Origin: Piezodorus guildinii
Lineage: Eukaryota > Arthropoda > Insecta > Hemiptera > Pentatomidae
Assembly (NCBI GenBank): GCA_023052935.1
Contig: CM041294.1
Location: forward strand, 150,622,899-150,686,898
DNA length: 64,000 nt
Reading direction: 5' to 3'
Part shown: piece by piece, positions 33,135 through 43,266 of the stretch
Numbering within the stretch: position 1 is the first letter of the stretch
How the letters are laid out: each line of letters starts with the position of its first letter
Made by a program: the position numbers and the translations under genes
The notes under the pieces: generated by a model
Told to the model about the DNA's origin: nothing
Databases searched by the model: none
The model's input: the letters and a program-made list of their open reading frames with translations, nothing else

Positions 33135-33400
33135 GGGGGTCGCCCAAAGCGTAGTTGCTAGCATAACAGCTTTCTATGCCAAGTGGCCCTAGGATTTTCT
33201 AATGGGAGTAAAAAATCCTTGGTTATGCCGTCCTTCGGAGGGGACGTTAAAAGGTGGTCCCGAGCCTGTGCGATGTCAGGTACTCGTTAAAGATCCCTAT
33301 CCTAATAAAACCTGGATAGGCAAAATTTAGGACTCCCACTGTAGCATCCTCCGATTAGCCATAGTAGCATAAAGTGACGTTAAACGAATAAACAACAAAC
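33135..33400 (+). mobile_element. tRNA-derived SINE with 12-bp TSD
   Basis: AAATAAATAACT at 33123-33134 and 33401-33412. The tRNA-like head (GTAGTTGCTAGCATAACAG) has lost its B box region. The body (ATGCCGTCCTTCGGAGGGG, GTCAGGTACTCGTTAAAG) and the tail GTTAAACGAATAAACAACAA are well preserved. It landed in the tail of the older J2 copy. Confidence 0.9.
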
Positions 33401-33654
33401 AAATAAATAACTATTAAATACACGAATAACTTGAGTTTATGGGTATTTTGCCTTTCTCTAATAACTTCTTCGGCTTTATTTCTTCAATATTATTATTTTT
33501 TAAATCTTGTGCTTTCCAAATTATTAATATTAATCTTTTATATTAATATTCTTATTAATGGTCATGTGTTTTAACCTTTAAAATCATTTTATATTTTTTT
33601 CTGGTTTATTTATTTTCAATAAATTCAATCAACGTTAATAAGAAGAATTATTTA

Positions 33655-33955
33655 GTTTTTTGAACCAACAAACGTATTGTACCGTTTGAAAAACTTTTGA
33701 ACTTTAAATGCCTAAATTTCTGTCAAACAATTTTAATGAGATTTGAATCCATTAAATTCTACATGAGTTCAGCTATTTGTGTTTTATTATCGTAAAACTT
33801 TTATTTGTGAAGATAACTTAACACCCTTACAGAAAATTTCGCGGGACTTTGTCTTCAGAGATCCTAAAACGTGTATTTCTGCGTAAAATTCGGATTCAAA
33901 AATTTTCACGATCGCAATACTTTCTCTATCCAAATATAGGTGAGTGAAAGTAAAG
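33655..33955 (+). repeat. Repeat X, diverged right end
   Basis: Ends with AAAATTTCGCGGGACTTTGTC, CCTAAAACGTGTATTTCTG, the TTCACGATCGCAATACTTTC block and a shortened terminal hairpin before GTGAGTGAAAGTAAAG. Upstream blocks are weak. It lies 50 bp before tRNA-Phe copy 7. Confidence 0.65.
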
Positions 33956-34006
33956 ATAATATAAGGGAGTTGTGAGTGTTTTGTATTGAGGCAATTAATC
34001 TCATGA

Positions 34007-34079
34007 GCCGAAATAGCTCAGTTGGGAGAGCGTTAGACTGAAGATCTAAAGGTCCCTGGTTCGATCCCGGGTTTCGGCA
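34007..34079 (+). tRNA. tRNA-Phe(GAA), copy 7
   Basis: Complete 73-base gene identical to copy 1, upstream CTCATGA, followed almost at once by a run of 10 T, an excellent polymerase III terminator. It lies 3.5 kb from the tandem array. Confidence 0.97.
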
Positions 34080-35384
34080 CAATTTTTTTTTTCTCGATTT
34101 TATGCACTTTTAAAAAGTGCACTTATTTTAGTTTATTACACTATAAAATCTAAATTTAAAACTTAAAAATTAATATTATGTTATTCTAATTTGTATAAGC
34201 AAAAATTAAAGGTAATATTTTTAAGAGAATGGATCAGAAATATGAAAATATATAGTAATTTTAAGATATGTTTGTGGCCAATCCATAAATAATTATATTT
34301 CAAAGTTTACTTTTTGGACTCTAAGGCCATTTTCAAGTATCTGTAAAAAGTATTTGTATGATATTAATATACATGATATTTTTTTTTCCGATTTCATGTA
34401 GCTTAATTGATTTATTGTATTTTGATATTAAAGAATGCATACCTATCATGTATAAACATTGAACAGTTGTGATTTAGAAATAAAATTATTTCTTAGGGAT
34501 CGGCAACAAATATATCTTACAATTATTTATTATATATATTAATGAACAGTAATAAAGATTTATTTTAATATTTATTAATTTATTTGTCCGATTATTAATT
34601 ATTAACCGAATTCTTATAGTAATTTTTTTAAATGAATTAACGTATAGAATGTCCATTAAGATAATTATTAGCACACGCAAAATTTAGAGAATTTTGCGTT
34701 TATTTTTATTACAATATCCTGAAAATTATGAATGAAATAAATTATTTATTTCTTTTCAGAGAATGCCTTCATAATAATATAAATATATACATTGATTAGG
34801 TTTTTGTAATAAATTTAAAAAAAACAAGTGATTATTTCTGAAAGTTGTTAAATTATTAGCAATAAAAATGCGAATAGTTGAATTGTGAGTTACTGATTGG
34901 TATTTAATTCTAAATTATTAAATTGGCTTAATTTGTGATGGACAATTAATAGTTTTTGGTTGTAAAATATTAATTGTCACTGGAAATTGACAACTATTAT
35001 TTTTATCTGTAATTACCGAATAATAAATAACTATTAAGATTTTTTATATAAATTCTTATATTTTATTAACTTAGTTAATTTCGATCTTTTCAACATCTCT
35101 TGAGTGTAGTTTGTACAACTGATGATTGTTGTTGAGGTTATTTTGTTCACTCAAAGATTCAGTTTATTTTATTTATTCAAAGTATTTTTGAATTGAATAA
35201 GAATAGATAATTTTAATAGCATTAGTCCGTACAAAAGTTTACCCAACAAACAAGATTGCAATTATATAATCTAGTATTTGTAGTATGAATAGTTGTAATT
35301 CTCCTACTTACAATTAGTTCTAAAGCTTCACAATCAATGTAAATCCTTAAACTTTTTTCAAATTTAATTTTAACTTGCACTGTC
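34080..35384. other. AT-rich spacer, no gene seen
   Basis: Very AT-rich without recognised repeat; only short low-complexity frames. Confidence 0.4.
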
Positions 35385-36170
35385 CTCACAACATATGCAG
35401 ATGACATTTGTGTGTTATCCATCAATCATGATCCAACCGCTACATCTCAAACCATTCAGTCCCACATCACAGCCATTGAGGAATGGTGTCAGAACTGGAG
35501 TATTAAAATAAATCCTTAAAAATTCCTCCAAATTACCTTTACCCTTCCTGCCCTGCCTCACTGTATCCTTTAATAATACCCAACCCATACCTGTTGAACA
35601 AATGCGATACCTATGACTCCATCATGACAAACGTCTTACATGGAATCCTCATACGAGAATAAACGACAAGAAACTACCTCTAGATCACATACTTGACAAA
35701 CGTCCAAAACTTCTTATTAATTACAAAAAGCTCATTATGTAACCATCATCAGACCCATCTGGACATATAGAATCGAGCTTTGGGGCTCTACTAAACCATC
35801 TAATTCCTCTCGCATCCAATCCTTAATCCAAAATCCTTCACAAAATCCTAAATGCTCCTTATTTGCTACGAATAAAGTCATCCATAATGACCTAAATATC
35901 CCATTTGTCGCAGAACTATCCCAAAACAATATGCCTCTTGTAATTCCAAACTCCCGATATACAGAATCCTCTTGTTCGCAACTTATCATCATTCCCATCT
36001 ATTCCTGACAACCTTCGAGGTGATTGCAAAGACGATGACCTCGAGGCCACTGGGTAGTTCTTTACAACATATTTTCAAGCCCATAATTGTAAATTAGCCA
36101 TTTACTTATTGATCTACTTTTGGTACAGTATTATGAATTTTATATAGGGCAATAAAGAATTAAAAAAATT
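35385..36170 (+). pseudogene. J1-like RT fragment, degenerate
   Basis: Shows decayed YADD region (ATATGCAGATGACATTTG), HDPTATSQTIQSHITAIEEW, the LTWNPHTR region and a C-terminal PDNLRG-like end, then an A-rich tail near 36140-36165 (GGGCAATAAAGAATTAAAAAA). Numerous frameshifts; older than the copies at 31187 and 51929. Confidence 0.7.
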
Positions 36171-36191
36171 GCTGTATTCAGTTTTGTAGTT

Positions 36192-36194
<3 letters not shown>

Positions 36195-36231
<37 letters not shown>
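36195..36231. repeat. (TA)n microsatellite
   Basis: TA dinucleotide run of about 18 units followed by T9. Confidence 0.9.
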
Positions 36232-36239
<8 letters not shown>

Positions 36240-36242
<3 letters not shown>

Positions 36243-36806
36243 CATCAGTATCTTTATGATATTATAAGGTAAATACTACAGTATGCCTGTAATATGACCT
36301 CCTGTCATATGACAATTCGTCTGTTCGTGAGATCTCTTTATAAATAATAATAAATCACAGACCACTTGATATTATATGTTTACACGTTTTTTTTTCTCCT
36401 GAGAGCGGTGGTATTGTGTTGAGTGCACGGCGTCCACTACCCTCTGGTGTGTATTGTGAGCCGGCGACTAGTTAAAATAAAAAAAGGACCAGGGCGGTTC
36501 CACCTGAGCCGCTTCCGCTCCGATGAAAAACTACAACAAAAAACAGGAGATGTGAGATCAGTACCAAAAGGTGTGATAAAGGATTTTAAAGTACAAAAGT
36601 AACAGGAGACATGGGAAGGAAAAGTAAATAAAAGGTCGGACCCGTTCTCCAATGGCTACCTCACCCCTCGCAGCTGCCGCCTCAATAACGTAGTCTTCCT
36701 CCGCGGACAATCTTCTTTCTAATTTCTTGTCTGTCTCTCTCTCTGTTTTCATTGTTGTGAAAATTAGTCTATAGTGAAAAAAAATCAGATGCAGGGCTCA
36801 CAAAGC
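36240..36806. other. No recognised gene; GC-richer stretch
   Basis: 36400-36780 is less AT-rich, with two overlapping minus-strand frames (36437-36652, 36558-36752). One reads SAEEDYVIEAAAARGEVAIG, which looks protein-like but matches nothing I can name. It could be an exon or the 5' part of an element. Confidence 0.3.
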
Positions 36807-36817
36807 GTTTTAAATAA

Positions 36818-37797
36818 TTATAATAATAATAGGCTTACCGAACCCTAAGGTTCGATGCCGATACCACCAAATTTCGCCTGCACAGACTCGTCCAATGTTC
36901 ACCGGTCAAGCCCAAGCCCCCGAGATCAGCCTTAATGCAATCCTCCCATCGACGCTTCGGCCTACCTTTCGGACGCCTACCAGTCGGTTCAGCGAATACC
37001 AACTTTCTCGGAATCCGTTCCTCACCGAGCCCAACAATTTTACTCGCCCATTTGAGTCTTCGCTATTAACTCAATTATATTCACAGGGTACAAACTGCGC
37101 AATTCCGCGTTGTGCAACCTTCTAAACTCCCCAGTGGCCTCATCTCTCTTCGGACCAAATATTTTACGCAGTACCTTATTCTCGAAAACCTTAAGCCGTT
37201 GTTCATCCTTCAAAGTAAGCGGCCACGATTCGCATCCGTAAGGAACCGTTGGAAGAATAATAGTTTTATAAATTCTAACCTTAAAGTTTTTAGACAGAAG
37301 CCACGAGCTAAGCAATTTAGCAGTCGAATAATAACACGCATTTCCCACCTTTAACCGGGACTTTATTTTTTCCTGGATTTCATTTTTTCTTGTCATTATT
37401 GAACCTAAATACTTGAATTTCTCTACGTGTTGAAAAGTATGACCTGAAATATTAATATCATCAAGATCGCCACCATTTCTGCAACTAATCATATATTTCG
37501 TCTTATCGGTATTTAATTCGAGACCTATTTGTTTACCGGTTTTTATTAACACACTTGTATTTAGTTGTATAGTTTCCGTGTCTTCACCTAGTAGTACCAA
37601 ATCATCGGCATACCCCAAAACCGGAATCTTGTCACCCATATTTAAGCCTTTCTCGGTACACATCACCTTTTCTATAACATATTCTAAGGCTATATTAAAC
37701 AAAACAGGTTTAAAGGGAGTCACCCTGTTTCAAACCCGATCGCACCTCAAATCTCTCGGAGTAATTATAACCGATTCTAACTTTATGGAATGTTTCC
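36818..37797 (-). mobile_element. Rt2: RTE-like retrotransposon, 5'-truncated, with TSD
   Basis: GTTTTAAATAA at 36807-36817 and 37798-37808. The minus strand starts at RIGYNYSERFEVRSGLKQGD, has a one-base frameshift near 37715, then an open frame (37040-37723) with FNIALEYVI, the catalytic YADDLVLLG box, KFKYLGSIMTRKNEIQEKIK and YGCESWPLT. After another frameshift near 37040 it continues to the GRRPKGRPKRRWED end and a (TTA)n tail. This copy shows the RT core that Rt1 has lost. Confidence 0.88.
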
Positions 37798-37867
37798 GGT
37801 TTTAAATAAAGTTAGAGTAATTAAAACAGTAGTTAGCCAGGTGGCACTAGGATTTTGATTTAACTCG

Positions 37868-38154
37868 CTACATGGATTTTTTTTTCTTTTTTCTAAGCCC
37901 CATGGGATTTGGGGTCGAAATATGATAAATTAGTGAATGAATGAGGTATCTCATGTACTGCATTTTAAGAGGGCTGTGAAGATAGGAACAATGTTCGGAA
38001 CAGGGAACATTTAGGAGGGCTGTGAAGATAGGAACAATGTTCGGAACAGGGAACATTTAGGAGGGCTGTGAAGATAGGAACAATGTTCGGAACAGGGAAC
38101 ATTTAGGAGGGCTGTGAAGATAGGAACAATGTTCGGAACAGGGAACATTCAGGA
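37868..38154 (-). repeat. Retroposon 3' end with minisatellite and poly(A)
   Basis: On the minus strand: four copies of a 46-bp unit, then a ~90-bp stretch (CATATTTCGACCCCAAATCC…) and an A-rich end at about 37878-37892. It resembles 30-170, which has the same final part and poly(A). Confidence 0.5.
37967..38154. repeat. 46-bp minisatellite, four units
   Basis: Unit begins AGGAGGGCTGTGAAGATAGG and ends GGAACAGGGAACATTT. Units start near 37965, 38011, 38057 and 38103 with almost no differences, so recent expansion or homogenisation is likely. Confidence 0.95.
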
Positions 38155-38282
38155 GTCTATTAAAGTGATAGGGCTCACTAGTCTTCCTGAGTCAGTTTAA
38201 GTAAGTCTTTATATAGTCTTGCCAGCGCTGTAGCCGCCCTGTCGGAGTCAGTGTGTTTCTAAATGTATGTAAAATTTAGAAG

Positions 38283-38400
38283 GCGTTAATATCGTGTAGG
38301 TTTTATTCTCATCGAAATTGTCTGATCAGGTTTAAATGGCCAATTTTCAAATTTTATTCCGCTAAATAAAATGAAAAGTAATTATATTCTGGAACGAGTA
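38283..38400 (-). repeat. Repeat X, internal fragment
   Basis: Plus strand GTGTAGGTTTTATTCTCATC, TTGTCTGATCAGGTTTAAATG match the middle of X in reverse orientation. Confidence 0.6.
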
Positions 38401-38562
38401 ATCCCCTAAGAATATCAAGAATAGTACAAATAGTAATAACTCTGGTCGTTTAAGACTTTAGTTTAACTATAAAAGACAGATTTTGTGACAGTGAATAGTT
38501 ATCAACTATAGATTTTAAATATTACATTTGTTGGGAAGATTGATACTTTAGGAGATTAAAAA

Positions 38563-38800
38563 TATCTGGTGCGGGCAACACACGACTTTCCCTTACCTCA
38601 TTTTTTAAAATCAATGAAAGAATTTTCGAATACAGTTAGATATAAAAATACGTGAAACTATTACAGAATTAATTAAATTAATTTTCTATAGAAACATGTG
38701 TTTTATTAAAAAATCTATTATATTATTATCTAAAATAATCTGTTAGTTTTATCGGCTTTTTATCACTCTCTATTAACTTTTAAAAGCAAATCAATTTAAA
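38563..38800 (+). repeat. Repeat X, left-end fragment
   Basis: Starts TATCTGGTGCGGGCAACACAC and includes the ACATGTGTTTTATTAAAAAA and TTTTATCGGC blocks. It stops shortly before a second, full-length X copy, giving a tandem arrangement. Confidence 0.8.
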
Positions 38801-38825
38801 AATTTTGAAATACATTTCGGGATGA

Positions 38826-39712
38826 AAAAAAATCTGGTGCGGGAAACACACGCCTTTCACTTACCTCCATTTTTAAAATCAATGAAAAGATTTTCTAATA
38901 CAGTTAGAGATTAAAATACGTGAAACCATTAAAGAAATAACTAAATTAAATTTCTATAGAAACATGTGTTTTATTAAAAAATTTATTATATTATTATCTA
39001 AAATAATCAGATTTATCGGCTTTTCATCACTCTTTATTAACTTTTACAAGTTTATTCATTAGATAATATTTTTTCTAAAATCTTTAGCTTTCCAACGGTA
39101 TATCATACATGTATATTACTGATCTTATGTTCAAAAACAAAAAATTGCATTAAAAAAAATATTTTTTCCTTTAGTTAGGTATCGTATTTATTCAATTTAT
39201 ATATTTACCTGTTTTTTATCATCGTTAACAAGATAATTTAGTTATTTTTATTGAATCTATAAAATTAAAGGTAGTTTAGAGGAAGAAAATTTAAAATATC
39301 GACATTTAAGCCCTGTCAGACCATTTTAAACAGAATAAAACCTACATGATATTAAAGCACATTAAATTTTACATCGATATAGCGAATTTAATCAAAATCT
39401 TCGGAACCGTTTTCGAGAAAACCGAAAAAAGGTGCAAAATGCATGGAATAAAGTGCCTCATCTGGTAAGCTCACTTTGATGAAAACAGTTTTGTCACGTC
39501 TCGGACGTATATTGGTCTTAAATTTGAAATTTCAGTTTCATAGGACTTACCGTTTCCGCCCGGGAGTTACCACACACACACAGAACTTTTTGCGGGACTT
39601 GGTTATTTGGACTCAGGGGACCCTAAAAGGTGTATTTCCGTTGAAAACTGGAATTCGAAAATTTTCACGATCGCAATACTTTCCCTTACTATATATAGTA
39701 AGTGAATATAAA
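38826..39712 (+). repeat. Repeat X, full-length reference copy
   Basis: Runs from (A)n-TCTGGTGCGGGAAACACAC at 38833 to the terminal palindrome CCCTTACTATATATAGTAAG and GTGAATATAAAA. About 885 bp, no conserved ORF; a chance 81-codon frame near the right end covers the hairpin side. Useful as the family reference for orientation A. Confidence 0.9.
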
Positions 39713-39809
39713 AATAGTTGAAGTTTGAAAGTGGATAATGATAAGGCTTTACGAATGGATATAGGTAGGGAGTTTCAAATCAGGGTAGCAAGGATGAAAT
39801 TTTTTAATT

Positions 39810-39849
39810 GTGCCGACGTTTCGGCTCAAACTTGTGAGCCATCATCAGG
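39810..39849 (-). ncRNA. Hammerhead ribozyme-like motif
   Basis: Minus strand: CTGATGA, stem II TGGCTCA…TGAGCC, GAAA, then CGTC, in the order of a hammerhead core with cleavage expected after GTC. Stem III would be minimal, as in the small variants described from Penelope-like retrotransposons. Activity is inferred. Confidence 0.6.
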
Positions 39850-39919
39850 AAACTATTGAGCTATGTCAAGCATAAACTCTTATTTGATGATTTTTAGTTT
39901 ATGCTTGGTATAGCTCAGT

Positions 39920-39963
39920 AATACCTGATGATGGCTCACAAGTTTGAGCCGAAACGTCGGCAC
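39920..39963 (+). ncRNA. Hammerhead ribozyme-like motif
   Basis: Plus strand: CTGATGA at 39925-39931, stem II TGGCTCA-CAAGTT-TGAGCC, GAAA at 39951-39954 and CGTC at 39955-39958. All core bases are present. It is the mirror of the motif at 39810-39849. Confidence 0.6.
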
Positions 39964-40014
39964 AATTAAAATATTTAAGTAAAACCATCGACTCCCGATT
40001 TTTTCATCCTACTA

Positions 40015-41256
40015 TAAGTAGTAATATGGAATTATAATATTATACCGTTGGTATGATTTTTGAAAAGTAAATATGCTATAAAAGAAATCCTACAAGTTAA
40101 TATATAGTTGTTGTAAGCTCATTTATATACATATATATATACAACTTATAAACATATGCTATTGGGAAAGAGGGAGATTATAATAGATAAATGTGGCCAC
40201 CATCGCACAGGACCGTGCAAGTTATATTCTTCCATTTAGTACGAAATATTTTAGGAACAACGGTTGTAACTAAGTTGCAATAAATCTATAAACTGCTAAT
40301 ACTTCGAAAGTGATAAATTCTAAACCGGTTAGAAAGAAATTTAAAAAAATAAATTTCACCCCATTAAAACTGCACTCTTGCGAAGCTTGGACTAGGGTCC
40401 ACTAGTTTTAAATAAATCTTTTTGTCAACATGATATTATAAATAATATTTATTTAAGTCAATACATATTAAAGCTTTATTAAAGGAAGATTAATATAGGC
40501 AGTTAAAAAGGATCAGATTCCTAACTATATTGTGTCAATCATTTTTATTTATTTATTAAGTGGATTTATTAAATTATTTATGAAAGTGTCCCTTATTAAC
40601 TTGAGCGTATGTCTTTCGGCTTAAATCGTATCACTTTATCGCTCTTTCTCAACCGCATTGGCAATTATAATATTGTCAAGTATAACAAAGCCGTGTTGAT
40701 GATTCCGAGGACATCTCGAAGCCCCCGTAATTCCTATAATAACAAGGATAACCCCTGGATGTACTGCCAAAACTTGTGATAAACACAAACTTGGTGCGCT
40801 CTCCGGAATAGTAATGGGCTTCCGCCCCTCTAAAGGACATCGCAGAGCCGACAATAACTGGACGCCGGTTCTGCCGCTCAATATCCCAATAATAACTTTT
40901 TTCTGAAACAATCTTATCATATATTTTCAAAACTCAGTGGAGAATGTAAGATGTTCTAAATCTAGAATGAACGAAACACGAGTATATATCAATGTTGACA
41001 ATATTTCAGTGTATCCTCCCTCAATTATTTGATCTTAACTCCATCGTGTATAAACATAGTTTAAGAATGAAAAAAAAAAAAAAAAAAATAGGAAGAAACT
41101 GGCCGGTTAGTGATCATTAAAAAAACAATAAAATAGGCTTTAATTAACCATTGATTGTGTTTCGAGCCATCTGGGCCTAAAAGAAAAATGTTTAAGGAAT
41201 AAAGATGTCGAGGTACAGGTTGTTGCTTAATCGTTTTCATCAACTCAACCAATAAA
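40015..41256. other. No recognised gene; one protein-like frame
   Basis: 40210-40380 has scattered similarity to diverged X (TAGTACGAAATATTTTAGG, GTGATAAATTCTAAACCGG). 40620-40940 is GC-richer, with two overlapping minus-strand frames (40636-40920, 40676-40930), neither with a recognised domain. A run of about 19 A lies at 41070-41089. Confidence 0.3.
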
Positions 41257-41328
41257 AAACAATGAGGAAGATGGTTGGGGGTGCGGTCATTAGTTAGAAG
41301 CACACAAAATAAGTGCTATTTTAATTAT

Positions 41329-41370
41329 GTGCCGACGTTTCGGTCTAAATTGTGGGCCTTCATCAGGGCT
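41329..41370 (-). ncRNA. Hammerhead ribozyme-like motif
   Basis: Minus strand: CTGATGA, stem II AGGCCC…GACC with one mismatch, GAAA, CGTC, and a GCC/GGC stem I. All core bases are present. Confidence 0.6.
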
Positions 41371-41468
41371 AAAAGAAACAAGATAACAACCAATGTAATT
41401 ATAGACTTAATAATTACATTTAATTACATACATTAATATAATTACATTGGTTCTTATCTTGTTCTTTT

Positions 41469-41511
41469 TAGCCCTGATGAAGGCCCACAATATAGGCCAA
41501 AACGTCGGCAC
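41469..41511 (+). ncRNA. Hammerhead-like motif with a changed core base
   Basis: Plus strand CTGATGA, stem II AGGCC…GGCC, but AAAA instead of GAAA before CGTC. The lost G is a catalytic core position, so this arm is predicted inactive. Confidence 0.5.
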
Positions 41512-41627
41512 ATAATTAAAATAGCACTTGTTTTAATGTGTGTTTCTATCTAATGACCGCAACCCAACCATCTTCCTCATCTAATTTCTCAACGGTCAAC
41601 TAAACTCCATCATTATAACAAACAATG

Positions 41628-41893
41628 GGTGTCACCAGTAGCTATATATGCCCAAGTTCTCTGGTTCAAACCAGCAGGTGGCCATATGATTTTTTAATGA
41701 GATAAAAAAATCCTTAGTTATGCCGTCCTTCGGTGGGGGCGTACAGTGGTTCCAAGCCTGTGCTACGTCAGGTATTCGATAAAGATCCCTAACTCTATCA
41801 AACCTGAATAGGCAACATTTAGGACTCCCACTGTAGCACCGTCCGATTAGCTTCAGTAGCATTAAGTGACGTTAAATAAATTAACAATACGAG
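41628..41893 (+). mobile_element. tRNA-derived SINE
   Basis: Plus-strand copy with a tRNA-like head that keeps the B box GGTTCAAACC, then TTATGCCGTCCTTCGGTGGG, GTCAGGTATTCGATAAAG and the tail GTTAAATAAATTAACAATAC. Possible short duplication AACAAT at both edges. Confidence 0.8.
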
Positions 41894-42339
41894 GAAAATT
41901 ATGCAAGCAAAGTTTAGCTAATTTTTTTTCTGATTTAAAAAAAATGAATAAATAAATTCATTAACTATGTCTTCATTCATAATTACAGGTTATTAATGCT
42001 GTAATGCAATTAATGCAAGTATATTAGTGTAGTATAATTACAATATATGTATGAACAAACACTTAGAAGAATAGAAATTGATGGTATTAAAAAAATGTAA
42101 CGAAATTATATTAATGTTTAATATACTAATAAAACAAGTCTTCCTGAAAAAAATATTTCTAAAAAACGTAAGCAGTTGTTAAGTTATTGTAAACTAATTA
42201 TTATTTTAACTGTAAATTAATTAATCAAATTGACATATTAGGTTAGTCTCATTTTAACAGATTTTTTGAAATATATTTAGAAAAGCCTTTCAAAACTAAT
42301 AGTAATGCAAAATTAAAAACAAAACAAAAACAATTAGCT
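41894..42339. other. AT-rich spacer, no gene seen
   Basis: No frame or repeat recognised. Confidence 0.35.
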
Positions 42340-42620
42340 TTACAACCTATCAAGGGTCTTGGATTCATAACCAAAAAGATTTATACTGTTTCTGGGGCAA
42401 CGGCCGTGCAAGGTAGTAATAATTTCTCTATCAAGCTCAGCTGTTCAGGTTCCTTTCCCAAATTTTTCAGTAACCTCGGCAGAGAGGCTGGGTCACCACC
42501 AGGAAGGTTTCCATCCCAGGTCGCTGCACGGCTGATATAACAGAATAAATAATTCTATAACGGCCGAAATTAGAATCCGGACCCGAAGAATAGTCTAGTG
42601 CTCTATAAAAAATAAAATAA
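42340..42620 (-). repeat. Second SINE-like family, copy 1
   Basis: Shares GCAACGGCCGTGCAAGG-like, CCGGACCCGAAGAATAG and AGTCTAGTGCTCTAT blocks with 42715-42900. On the minus strand the right-hand end looks like a tRNA head (AGAGCACTAGACTATT…). Assignment as a SINE is tentative. Confidence 0.4.
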
Positions 42621-42714
42621 AAACATTTAAAGAATACCAAAATTAAAATAAACAGAATAAAATTTATACTTCTACAATTCGTGAAGTGATGGATTCAATT
42701 TATAGTGATTATGT

Positions 42715-42900
42715 TTCTAAGCCAATGACCGTGCAATGAGGTGATTAGCCCTACAGGTTTTTCCCCTTTTTTATGGGCACCCATTTAATAGAGGGCGTGA
42801 GTTCCTCAATTCGGTCTCCATAAACTATAATTCTAACCCGGGGTTCGAACCTTGGACATAGTATATAGTAGTCCAGTGCTCTATCTCCTAGTCCACGCCA
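42715..42900 (-). repeat. Second SINE-like family, copy 2, tRNA-like head
   Basis: The minus strand begins GGCGTGGACTAGGAGATAGA then GCACTGGAC, and contains the B box GGTTCGAACCCCGG. The CCAATGACCGTGCAATGAGG block matches 42405. Probably a tRNA-derived SINE different from the family at 11433. Confidence 0.5.
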
Positions 42901-42975
42901 TTCTTCATTCTAAAAAATATATAAATATTGGGTTGTGTCACATGAAATGTCCGTTTTCAAGGTAAAGGATTTTTA

Positions 42976-43266
42976 TTAAAAAAACGATATGAAAACATGA
43001 TAATTTAATTCGAAGTACTTCCTTTTTTTTTCTAAACATTTTTCCCAACGTGACACCAACTTTTTTATCCCCGAACTGAAAAACTCAGAGCTTTGAAGTG
43101 GAACAAAATCTGGAAACGCACTTTTCACTTGATCATTATTTTCAAAAAAATTTTTTTTGACGAAGTTGTCTAAATTCCTGAACAAGTGGTAGTCTGTTGG
43201 AGACAAGTCGGTAGAATATGGTGGGTGCGGAAGAACTTCGTAGCCCAGTTCTTTCAATTTTTGCAC
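42976..43266 (-). pseudogene. Mariner transposase tail fragment
   Basis: 96 residues starting at QKLKELGYEVLPHPPYSTDL, with the third catalytic Asp region DLSPTDYHLF, and the C-terminal end near WEKCLEKKRKYFE. It overlaps the end of the head frame. Confidence 0.8.

Larger units (their letters stand above)
39790..40014. mobile_element. Foldback element with ribozyme-like arms
   Basis: A long inverted repeat: the left arm reads ATTGTGCCGACGTTTCGGCTC…AAACTTGTGAGCC and the right arm its complement at about 39930-39968. Outer flanks also pair (GGATGAAA…TTTCATCC region). Each arm holds a hammerhead-like core facing outwards. No protein is encoded. The GCCGACGTTTCGG word is known from Penelope-like elements. 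Confidence 0.75.
41257..41585. mobile_element. Foldback element with ribozyme-like arms
   Basis: Outer arms GATGAGGAAGATGGTTGGG (left, near 41260) and CCCAACCATCTTCCTCATC (right, near 41563-41582) are complementary. The pairing continues inward through TGCGGTCATTAG, AATTATGTGCCGACGTTTCGG and GGGCCTTCATCAGGGCT to the centre near 41420. A third, single arm of the same family is at 60490. No protein is encoded. Confidence 0.85.

Noticed and set aside
37890..38160. CRISPR-like array (46-bp units)
   Set aside because: There are no spacers: units are directly tandem, and the DNA is eukaryotic.
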